Assembly: GCF_029222925.1 (NCBI RefSeq)
Contig: NZ_JARHUI010000006.1
Coordinates: forward strand, 124,001 to 188,000
DNA: 64,000 bases
Direction of reading: 5' to 3'
Origin: Algoriphagus sp. CAU 1675
GTDB taxonomy: Bacteria; Bacteroidota; Bacteroidia; Cytophagales; Cyclobacteriaceae
Shown piece after piece: positions 54,151 to 60,389 of the stretch. Made by a program: the position numbers and the translations under genes. Under the pieces are notes generated by a model that did not search any database, was not told the origin of the DNA, and saw only the letters and a list, made by a program, of their open reading frames with translations. Within the stretch, counting starts at the first letter, position 1. Each line of letters begins with the position of its first letter.

Positions 54151-54187
54151 CCCTAATATACCCTAAATAAACCCTATAAAAACCCTA
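54151..54187. repeat. Array of four CCCTA motifs spaced 10-11 bp
   Basis: CCCTA occurs at 54151, 54161, 54172 and 54183 with A/T-only spacers. The period is about one helical turn, so the motifs face the same side of the DNA. Confidence 0.55.
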
Positions 54188-54414
54188 AGTAAACGTCTGC
54201 TTTTGACGGTAAAGAAATTATCCTAGGGGCATTTTAGGGGAGCTCCGGATTGAGTGGGAGGAATTGGGTAAGTTTTCTAAGATTTTGTGGTTCGACCAGC
54301 TCATGAACTTAGGTAAGGCATACTTCGACAGGTTCGGTAAAAGAGCTCAGAAAATGTGATTTTTTAATCTGATGCTAACATAGGAGGCGCAGAGGACGTA
54401 AAGCTTGGGCAAAG

Positions 54415-54429
54415 GGAATTACAAATTCC
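54415..54429. repeat. Palindrome GGAATTACAAATTCC, copy 2
   Basis: Identical to 22216-22230 and followed by TTTAAATAG (CTTAAATAG in the first copy), so at least about 24 bp are shared. Confidence 0.5.
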
Positions 54430-54554
54430 TTTAAATAGCAAAACCTTCAAGGGCAAAGGGGGAGCTTTGTGCCAGTAGTAGCGGGCTGGGCTTGAGCTGA
54501 AAGGTAAAAATCTGATCAGATTAGGAGTTGATCCTGACCATACCTACGCCTGGA

Positions 54555-54839
54555 AGGACTCAGCGTCAAGAAAACTTCCTGTGGGAGTTTTTAGCTGAGG
54601 GCCAGACTGTATGGGAGGTAAAAAAGGAGGATGGGACATTGCCCAGAGTCCAATTTTAAATACTACGATCACTCTGTCAAGACTGAGGAAGAAAGGCTAC
54701 GAGTCCATGCTTTCCTATTACCTCAAATCTCAACCTATAATCCAGTGAACCGACGTATATAGCCTGTCCCGATTTTCGGGATAAGTATTGAGAGGCGCAC
54801 CTTGCTAACTTAACGGTTGGCGAGGCCGTCTACTCGATT
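54555..54839 (+). repeat. 285-bp direct repeat A, group II intron 3'-end-like
   Basis: This 285-bp sequence recurs at 56867-57151 in the same orientation with about 11 mismatches by eye (about 96% identity) and no gaps. Its last part, TGAGAGGCGCACC, a stem, then CTACTCGATT, has the look of group II intron domains V-VI, and TTGC..TAAC..GTTGGCGAG can pair as a domain VI stem. A REP-like palindrome (54761-54782) sits where the domain V tip would be. No reverse transcriptase is present. The intron assignment is inference. Confidence 0.7.
54761..54782. repeat. REP-like palindrome, copy 3
   Basis: AGCCTGTCCCGATTTTCGGG plus AT. Same core as copies 1 and 2 with a two-base loop. Lies inside direct repeat A. 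Confidence 0.6.
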
Positions 54840-54849
54840 GTATGCAGTT

Positions 54850-55538
54850 TTATATTTCGATAAACCAATTTATATTCATCCAGTAACTATGTCTGGTTGG
54901 CTGATTTAATAATGACCCGATTCGATAATCAAGCCCGATTTCAAATTTATGGTTGTCATTTATGACATATCCTAAAAAAGGAAGAAGTCGTGTTTCCAAA
55001 TTGGCTCCATTTTCTTGTTGAAAACTACCTAAATATTCATTGCCCAGTTTGAGATAAAGTTCTTTTATATCCACAGAATGACCATTTAAAGGAATTTCTG
55101 CAACAATTCGATACCGCAAACGAAATTCAATAGGTTCTGATTTGCTTGTAGTTTGGTCTGACACAAACCTGTGAGCCAGTCTGAAACTATTGAGTTTTTG
55201 GGTAAAAGCGTATTGTTGAATAAACCTGTGATTAATTTCACCATCATCACGTATTCTAATTAAATAACCCACAGATATACGTGAGTTTAAGCCTACCTTT
55301 TTAGAAGCGATAGAAGTAAAATCAATTAAGGAAAAATCGTAATCGCTGTCTGTATCTCCGTTTATATCTTTCTTGTAAAAAATGTGACGTGATTCTTTTT
55401 TAAAATTATAAGACCAATCATTTTTCCATTGATATTAATCGAGGGTAGGATGCCGACCTGATGTGTACTTTGTGCAAATGATTTACTGCTACCGAACAGT
55501 ATAAAAATCAATAAAATGTGTAAACATTTAGTATTCAA
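54850..55538 (-). pseudogene. DUF2490-like outer-membrane protein gene with a one-base frameshift
   Basis: A TTG at 55538 opens a signal peptide (LLIFILFGSSKSFAQ) and STHQVGILPSININGK, then the frame is lost at a five-base run (T at 55421-55425 on the plus strand). One extra base gives NDWSYNFKKESRHIFYKKD and continues through RLRYRIVAEIPL and HKFEIGLDYRIGSLL to the stop at 54850, in total about 229 residues. Beta-strand rich with a terminal aromatic (WFIEI), as in DUF2490 proteins thought to form small barrels. It overlaps the upstream gene by 11 bp. It is either inactivated or a miscall. Confidence 0.7.
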
Positions 55539-56106
55539 GATGACTAGAAGATTTAAATATTATTTTTGACATTGACTCCATCCTGCCACTATTACTAAAT
55601 TGGAATTCATAAAGGGCCTTTTCTTTTTTTTCAGAGCATTTAACAATTAATTCGTATTTTATTAAAAGATTGTCTGAATGCACATCATTATTAAGTTTGT
55701 TAATGATGTGCGATATATGACCCGAATATTGAATCTGTATTTTTTGAATTTTATACTTGTTGTAGCTTTTAGATAGGTAATTATTAATAGAGTCACGCAG
55801 GGGGTGGTCTAAATCAATAATTGAAATTTCTACTTCAGTATCTTCAATGTTTCCGAGTGTATCAAACTCTATGCTGTATTTAGATTTATCATTTGTAAAC
55901 TTTGCTTCAATAGATTTAGATGTTAATCCTTCTTCTAAATACCATTTTACTTTACAACCTATGCAAATTTCATTTATAAATTCGGTTGCAGAGGTATGAA
56001 CGCTGTTGGCATGAATACGTTCTTCTTTTTCATATTTTTCTTGAGCAAAAACAGATTTGTAATAGATTAATATATAAACGATTAGAGTTAGATAATATCT
56101 GTTCAT
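55528..56106 (-). CDS. Secreted hypothetical protein in the mscS operon
   Basis: The 192-residue product has a signal peptide (residues 1-21, ending FAQ). The mature part is polar, rich in Lys, Glu, Ile and Ser, with a CIGCKVKWYLEEG segment and alternating strands, resembling small PepSY- or BLIP-like beta-sheet proteins, but I do not recognise a family. Its start overlaps the mscS stop by 4 bp (ATGA) and its end overlaps the DUF2490-like gene, so the three genes form one tightly coupled operon. Confidence 0.75.
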   Translation of the reverse strand: MNRYYLTLIVYILIYYKSVFAQEKYEKEERIHANSVHTSATEFINEICIGCKVKWYLEEGLTSKSIEAKFTNDKSKYSIEFDTLGNIEDTEVEISIIDLDHPLRDSINNYLSKSYNKYKIQKIQIQYSGHISHIINKLNNDVHSDNLLIKYELIVKCSEKKEKALYEFQFSNSGRMESMSKIIFKSSSHLEY

Positions 56107-56588
56107 TTCGATTCTTTTTTTATCATTTTTTGCAAAAAAACATTGTTTGGAATCGTAATTATTTCACCATCACTATTTTTAATTTTGGTAAAAAACAGAC
56201 CTATATCACTAATCTTACCTTCAATTTCATAATCTTTATCGAAAATTCTTACTCTATCTTCTATTCTAATTGGGTGAGAGAAGAAAATTATGACGCTAGC
56301 AGTTATGTTCGATAAAATAGACCATTGTGCAAACATAGCCACACCAACGACTGTAATACCATAGCTTAGAAACTTAATAAGTTCGGATTGATTAACTCCC
56401 CAGATTAAAAAGAAAATGAATATTGTAATAACCAGACCAAGTATGTTGATTGCTTTTTTAATTATTTTACCTCTTCCTTTTTGTAGTAAGTTGTTGTTAA
56501 TAGTTTTATCAATGACTTTACCAGTTATTAGACGCATCAATAAATAAAGTGCTACAATTGCACCTGATTCTATGAATTTTATTTCCAT
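56103..56588 (-). CDS. Short MscS-family mechanosensitive channel
   Basis: The 161-residue protein has three membrane helices (about 5-22, 48-66, 72-98). The third and the start of the beta domain hold GVAMFAQWSILSNITASVIIF and HPIRIEDRVRI, the conserved MscS pore helix and beta-domain entry, with EGKISDIGLFFTKI and IPNNVFL. It is shorter than E. coli MscS (286) and ends after the beta domain, as many Bacteroidota small MscS proteins do. It leads the three-gene operon between the two 285-bp repeats. Confidence 0.88.
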   Translation of the reverse strand: MEIKFIESGAIVALYLLMRLITGKVIDKTINNNLLQKGRGKIIKKAINILGLVITIFIFFLIWGVNQSELIKFLSYGITVVGVAMFAQWSILSNITASVIIFFSHPIRIEDRVRIFDKDYEIEGKISDIGLFFTKIKNSDGEIITIPNNVFLQKMIKKESK

Positions 56589-56804
56589 AAGTTATGATAA
56601 TTGCATACAACGGTTATGTATATGTAACGTTTTGCATTTCGAACCAATTTCCAGTCAAGTTACTAGTGCATTTGATACGGGCTGAAATGCTTGATAACCC
56701 TCTGAATGCCAAATGTTCTATATACGATGTGTGTGCCTTGAATGGTGAATATAGGTCAAAACGATGACCATTCCAACGGGTGAAAGTCCCTAAGTGCGGG
56801 GGTA

Positions 56805-56826
56805 ATCCCGATTCTCGGGACAGGCT
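56805..56826. repeat. REP-like palindrome, copy 4
   Basis: TCCCGATTCTCGGGACAGGCT, the opposite orientation of copies 3 and 5. It lies 40 bp before repeat B, in a stretch (AACGGGTGAAAGTCC upstream, GAAGCTAAGCAAGTGGC downstream) that resembles the 5' part of group II introns. Confidence 0.6.
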
Positions 56827-56866
56827 GACCCGAAGCTAAGCAAGTGGCAAGCTGGTTTGCCGTGAG

Positions 56867-57151
56867 AGGACTCAGCGTCAAGAAAACTTCCTGTGGGAGT
56901 TTTTAGCTTAGGGCCAGACTGTATGGGAGGTGAAAAAGGAGGATGGGCCATTGCCCAAAATCCAATTTTAAATACTACGATCACTCTGTCAAGACTGAGG
57001 AAGAAAGGCTACGAGTCCATGCTTTCCTATTACCTCAAATCGCAATCTATAATCCAATGAACGGCCGTATATAGCCTGTCCCGATTTTCGGGATAAGTAG
57101 TGAGAGGCGCACCTTGCTAACTTAACGGTTGGCGAGGCCGTCTACTCGATT
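56867..57151 (+). repeat. 285-bp direct repeat B, group II intron 3'-end-like
   Basis: Same 285 bp as 54555-54839 (about 96% identical, no gaps seen), same orientation, with the same internal REP-like palindrome at 57073-57094. Unlike copy A, copy B is preceded by a further 120 bp with group II intron 5'-like sequence (56775-56866), so B may be an internally deleted intron and A a partial copy. Confidence 0.7.
57073..57094. repeat. REP-like palindrome, copy 5
   Basis: Identical to copy 3 and at the same place within the 285-bp repeat. Confidence 0.6.
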
Positions 57152-57176
57152 AGAGTGCGTTATTCCTTTCGAGTGC

Positions 57177-57476
57177 TTACAGGAATGTTAACCCAATTCT
57201 TTTATTCAATCCTTGTTCAAATATCCGGATCAAAGTTGACAACTGGATATTTCCTTTTCCATTTTCAAGCTTTGAGATATAACTTTTCTTTGTTCCAGCC
57301 TTTTCCGCCAATTGCTCCTGGGTCAAATTCGCTTCCTTCCTGGCTTCTTTTAGCATTTCGCTGATAATGAACATCTGGGCATTCTCTTCATACTTATTCC
57401 TGCTTTCACTTCCAATCTTGCCGTGTTCCAGTTCAATCAGTTCATCGAATGTTTTGACTTTGCTATAATCCTTCAT
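57177..57476 (-). CDS. HigA-like antitoxin (XRE helix-turn-helix)
   Basis: The 99-residue protein has an N-terminal segment (KVKTFDELIELEHGKIGSES) typical of RelE/HigB-linked antitoxins and a C-terminal XRE helix-turn-helix (NLTQEQLAEKAGTKKSYISK, then LENGKGNIQLSTL). The gene is intact and starts 4 bp after the toxin stop, the HigBA order (toxin first). Expected to bind the palindrome over the promoter at 57826-57843. Downstream lies the end of repeat B, 25 bp away. Confidence 0.9.
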   Translation of the reverse strand: MKDYSKVKTFDELIELEHGKIGSESRNKYEENAQMFIISEMLKEARKEANLTQEQLAEKAGTKKSYISKLENGKGNIQLSTLIRIFEQGLNKRIGLTFL

Positions 57477-57480
57477 AATC

Positions 57481-57816
57481 TTATTTCTTGGTTTGGAAAT
57501 ATTCCTTCATTAATCTTTCTGCTTTCTCTATTTCTTTCTTTGGGGTCTTCTGAGTCTTCTTTTGAAATCCGTTGAAAAGGACTACCAGCTTTCCTTCATC
57601 AAAGCAGCAGAATATCCTGTAAATATTTGAATGGTATTCCACCCTCTCTTCAAATAACCCTTCAGTTCCTTCAAGATGCTTGAGAAACTTCTCGGGTACC
57701 CTTTCCACTTGCTTGATCAGTTCAAAAACATACTGAATCTTACTCTTGACCTTTACATTCTGGCTTTGGTAAAACTATATAAAGTGGTTTTCATAAAAAA
57801 TTATCTTTCTTACCAT
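57481..57816 (-). pseudogene. HigB/RelE-type toxin gene with an in-frame TAG
   Basis: From ATG 57816 the frame reads MVRKIIFYENHFI, a TAG at codon 14 (57777-57775), then FYQSQNVKVKSKIQYVFELI and onward through VPEKFLKHLEGTEGLFEERV, NIYRIFCCFDEGKLVVLFNG and FQKKTQKTPKKEI to the stop at 57481 (112 codons). This is the complete RelE/HigB fold with the conserved Arg, Phe and FQKK(T)xKTP signature. Only the stop is wrong, one base from GAG or CAG. Internal starts such as GTG 57708 would give a protein without the first 36 residues. The antitoxin is intact. Confidence 0.85.
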
Positions 57817-57821
57817 ACTTA

Positions 57822-57853
57822 CAAAGTTATCTCAAAAGATAACATTTTCCAAA
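57822..57853 (-). promoter_or_regulatory. higBA promoter
   Basis: On the minus strand TTTG (57853-57850), a 20-nt spacer and TAACTTTG (57829-57822) match the Bacteroidota consensus exactly. The toxin ATG follows after 5 bp, so the mRNA is nearly leaderless. Confidence 0.75.
57826..57843. promoter_or_regulatory. Candidate HigA operator
   Basis: GTTATCTCAAAAGATAAC has perfect seven-base arms around CAAA. One arm overlaps the -7 element of the higBA promoter, as expected for an autorepressed toxin-antitoxin operon. Confidence 0.75.
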
Positions 57854-58271
57854 ATGTCTATCTCTAAACGTTATTTTAAGGAAAATATACAATTCATATA
57901 TAGTTTTATCTTTGAGGAAAGTTCAATGTTTATGTAAGAATTAATTCAGTTTGATAGTTTTCCTACCACAAGATTTCCCAATTGTTTCGAAAGCACCTTC
58001 GATAAGTAAATAGGGCCAAAATCAGATTTTATGCTTCACAGGAATTAAGAAGTTGAGGGTATGTTATTTTCCGATACTTGAAATGTGTAATGAATGTCCA
58101 TGGCTAGAGCACAAAGATCTTCTCAATCGTATTTAAACACTATGAGCTAGGTATTTTTTATTTGAAGCCTGCGGATTGCCTTAGGAAATCAGCTTGGTTT
58201 GTGCAAAAGGTTGACATCTATCGTTGATTGAATACCTTCGTTGGTAATTGATTGCACATCCCAATTCGGAA
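57854..58271. other. Noncoding stretch between higBA and the SUMF1/WG operon
   Basis: About 420 bp with no recognisable gene, terminator or repeat on either strand. Confidence 0.45.
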
Positions 58272-58985
58272 TCAGTCCGTATTAATGACCACCCTGAAAC
58301 CAATGTCCTGCCTGCGCAAATCTTTGCTGTATCTCTGGCTTGAATTTATGCGGACATGGTCCGCTGATTCAAAAAAACTTCCACCTACCACAGTGGACTG
58401 CCCCTGGTCCCTCGGTTCGGCAAGTACCCACTCCCACACATTCCCACAAAGCGCATAGAGTCCCAGCTCATTCGGCTGCATACAGGTGATGCATTCAGGT
58501 TTTTCCTTGCTGTTTCCAATATAGACCACATAGGGATTGGGGAGTTCTTGGTTGTTCATGAAGTCTGGGGTGTCGAAATTTCCGGCACGGGCCGCATATT
58601 CCCATTGTTGTCGGGTGGGTAGGGTAAAAAGTATACCGTGTTTATTGGACAACCAATCACAATAGGCCAGGGCATCGGCATAAGTAACATTTACAATGGG
58701 CCGTTTGGGGTCTTTCCATCCCCAGTCGGGTTCGGGGGGCATGTTACGGCCAGTCTCCTTACAGAATTGTTTGAAATCTTGGACACTGACCTCGGTACTG
58801 CCAATCCGGAAGCTTGGAATATCATGGGAAAAATAGGTTTTAGTGATATTGGTGATACTGTCATATACCTGTGTGCCAAACAGGCCACCCTCTACATACA
58901 CCATATCCACTGGCAGGTTGTTCTGGGCATGGAGGGCCATTGGCAAGATGGCTAGAATCATCAACAGTTTTTTGTAGGTGTTCAT
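58272..58985 (-). CDS. Exported formylglycine-generating-enzyme-fold (SUMF1) protein, short
   Basis: The 237-residue protein has a signal peptide (residues 1-20, ending HAQ). The FGE/SUMF1 fold marks are MVYVEGGLFG, STEVSVQDFKQFC, PIVNVTYADALAYCDWL, TLPTRQQWEYAARAG, LGLYALCGNVWEW, VVGGSF and DIGFRVV. The catalytic Cys pair of true formylglycine enzymes is missing from the C-terminal VGGSFxxxxxxxR region, so an oxidase role is unlikely; binding or structural roles as in GldJ-type proteins fit better. An ECITC motif stands before LGLY. It is the last gene of the operon, 10 bp after its paralogue. Confidence 0.88.
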   Translation of the reverse strand: MNTYKKLLMILAILPMALHAQNNLPVDMVYVEGGLFGTQVYDSITNITKTYFSHDIPSFRIGSTEVSVQDFKQFCKETGRNMPPEPDWGWKDPKRPIVNVTYADALAYCDWLSNKHGILFTLPTRQQWEYAARAGNFDTPDFMNNQELPNPYVVYIGNSKEKPECITCMQPNELGLYALCGNVWEWVLAEPRDQGQSTVVGGSFFESADHVRINSSQRYSKDLRRQDIGFRVVINTD

Positions 58986-58995
58986 TGTTTTGGTA

Positions 58996-59943
58996 TTATT
59001 CGTTCTGGGTTTCCATAAGTTGTTTTACGAGTTGTTCCAATTCCTTGGCCAAGGAAAGTTGGGAGGGGTCAAAATCGAAAGGCAGGCCGATGTGGAGGAT
59101 CCTTTCGATTTTCATTGTACCATCTTGTTCAAATTCGAAGTTTTGCATACAACAAAAAATGATCTTATGGTTATCCTCATCCACACTGATTGGAAAACTT
59201 TCAGGAGGTGTGTCCCCATATCCCATGTTAAATTCTTCAACTTGCATATCATGCTCGTAAATGGTGATGTCTTTATTGGGCAGAAGTACCTTAACTATGG
59301 TATTGGCCCTGTTGATGTGCAATGTAGTCTCAAAATCCTGGGCATTGGCCACAGGCCTGAAGCCTATGCTCATATCCTCCATGTCCTTGCTCACGGCAAA
59401 CCTTGTTTTTGGGGACAGGCTTTTTGGGTGTTCTTGGTAGTCACCGCCCTTGATAATGAAGTAGCGCTCGTCTCCTTCGGGTTCGGGTGTGGATGTCCAT
59501 TCCCAAACATTGCCCAACATACCATACAATCCATTTCCATTGGGCTTTGTGCATTCAACACAACGGGGTTTCTTCGCTCTTTTGGGGGCGGATGTTCCTT
59601 TGGCGGCCAATTCCCATTCGGTCTCGGTGGGCAGGCGGAAATGGGTGAGGTAGGTGTCCGAAATATGCTCCAGATACCTTTCAGCATCCTCTTTGTTTAC
59701 CAGAGCGGGCAGATTGGCCGCTTCATCGGACAGCTTTTGGGTCGAAGTATCGTTCCAGAATTTCAGGAAGTCATAGAACTCACCTGCACTGATGGCATAT
59801 TTGAACATATAGAAATGGTGCCCATCCGCTTTGATTTCCACAAAATCTTCCAGAAAACCACCTTGCTGTGCCGTGGCGCCAAGACCCAATGAAAAAGTGG
59901 CAAGCAGCGTAAGGATTTCGATTTTTTTCAGATTCAGGTTCAT
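58996..59943 (-). CDS. Exported SUMF1-fold protein with extra C-terminal domain
   Basis: The 315-residue protein has a signal peptide (residues 1-25, GATAQ). The SUMF1 fold is shortened but clear: AISAGEFYDFLKFW, ALVNKEDAERYLEHI, FRLPTETEWELAAKG, GNGLYGMLGNVWEW, FIIKGGDYQ and SIGFRPV. About 100 residues follow that I do not recognise (IVKVLLPNKDITIYEHDMQV, then a helical tail). An RCVEC motif precedes the GLYGMLGNVWEW core, as in the neighbouring paralogue. The catalytic cysteines are absent. It overlaps the zinc-ribbon gene by 4 bp. Confidence 0.85.
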   Translation of the reverse strand: MNLNLKKIEILTLLATFSLGLGATAQQGGFLEDFVEIKADGHHFYMFKYAISAGEFYDFLKFWNDTSTQKLSDEAANLPALVNKEDAERYLEHISDTYLTHFRLPTETEWELAAKGTSAPKRAKKPRCVECTKPNGNGLYGMLGNVWEWTSTPEPEGDERYFIIKGGDYQEHPKSLSPKTRFAVSKDMEDMSIGFRPVANAQDFETTLHINRANTIVKVLLPNKDITIYEHDMQVEEFNMGYGDTPPESFPISVDEDNHKIIFCCMQNFEFEQDGTMKIERILHIGLPFDFDPSQLSLAKELEQLVKQLMETQNE

Positions 59944-60146
59944 GTTTTTTCTTTAATGGTTCTGATGTACTCTGAACAGCTGCCTTCCCAATGGTATTTT
60001 ACACATCGGCCACGGCTAAACCCATGTTGACCATTGTCATGCCCGTATAGTATGTGTGCGCACTCTGGGCAAAGCCCCTGTATTGGTGAGGAATGGCCAA
60101 AATTGTTTCTTTGGCATTCGTTGCATATCTGGAGGGCGTGTTTCAT
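59940..60146 (-). CDS. Small zinc-ribbon protein
   Basis: The 68-residue protein has CNEC at 8-11 and CPEC at 25-28 (a two-knuckle zinc ribbon), then two further Cys (48 and 57) and several His. No signal peptide, so it should stay in the cytoplasm or travel with a partner. Both ends overlap neighbours by 4 bp (ATGA), showing translational coupling to the helical gene before and the SUMF1 gene after. Family not recognised. Confidence 0.75.
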   Translation of the reverse strand: MKHALQICNECQRNNFGHSSPIQGLCPECAHILYGHDNGQHGFSRGRCVKYHWEGSCSEYIRTIKEKT

Positions 60147-60352
60147 CGGTTCCGTTTGATTGAATAGTTCACGATCATTTCTTCCCTAAGCCTCATTTGC
60201 AGCTCTTTTTCCATTTCATGCCAGCGTTCAGGCAAATCGTCCTGTTCCAATAGTTCATGCATTTTGGATTCCTTTACCTGTTCTTTGAAAACCGATCGGT
60301 AGATTTCCAAAAAAGGTTCGGCCTTAGCAGCGGCATGTACGGGTCGATCATC
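60143..60352 (-). CDS. Small helical protein in the WG/SUMF1 operon
   Basis: From ATG 60352 a 69-residue frame runs to a TGA that overlaps the next ATG by 4 bp. The product is mostly helical and charged: SVFKEQVKESKMHELLEQDD, LPERWHEMEKELQMRLREEM. No signal peptide. It starts 38 bp after the stop of the large WG-repeat gene. The ATGA overlap and composition argue that it is translated. Function unknown. Confidence 0.6.
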   Translation of the reverse strand, partial: DDRPVHAAAKAEPFLEIYRSVFKEQVKESKMHELLEQDDLPERWHEMEKELQMRLREEMIVNYSIKRNR

Positions 60353-60389
60353 AAATGGTCAGGACAATGCCTGGATGGTTACAGGCTCT

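Larger units (their letters stand above)
53732..54554. other. Noncoding accessory stretch
   Basis: No gene was recognised in 820 bp. It contains four CCCTA motifs with 10-11 bp spacing (54151-54187) in a very AT-rich setting, the palindrome GGAATTACAAATTCC (54415-54429), and then the first 285-bp repeat. Confidence 0.5.

Noticed and set aside
54151..54187. CCCTA motifs as telomere-like or replication-origin iterons
   Set aside because: Only four motifs, no replication gene nearby and an ordinary chromosomal setting.
54555..57151. Repeats considered as a CRISPR array
   Set aside because: Only two long (285 bp) copies with a 2-kb coding cargo between; no spacers and no cas genes.
58978..59892. 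304-codon open frame on the plus strand
   Set aside because: Antisense to the longer SUMF1-fold gene, whose motifs and operon position are clear.
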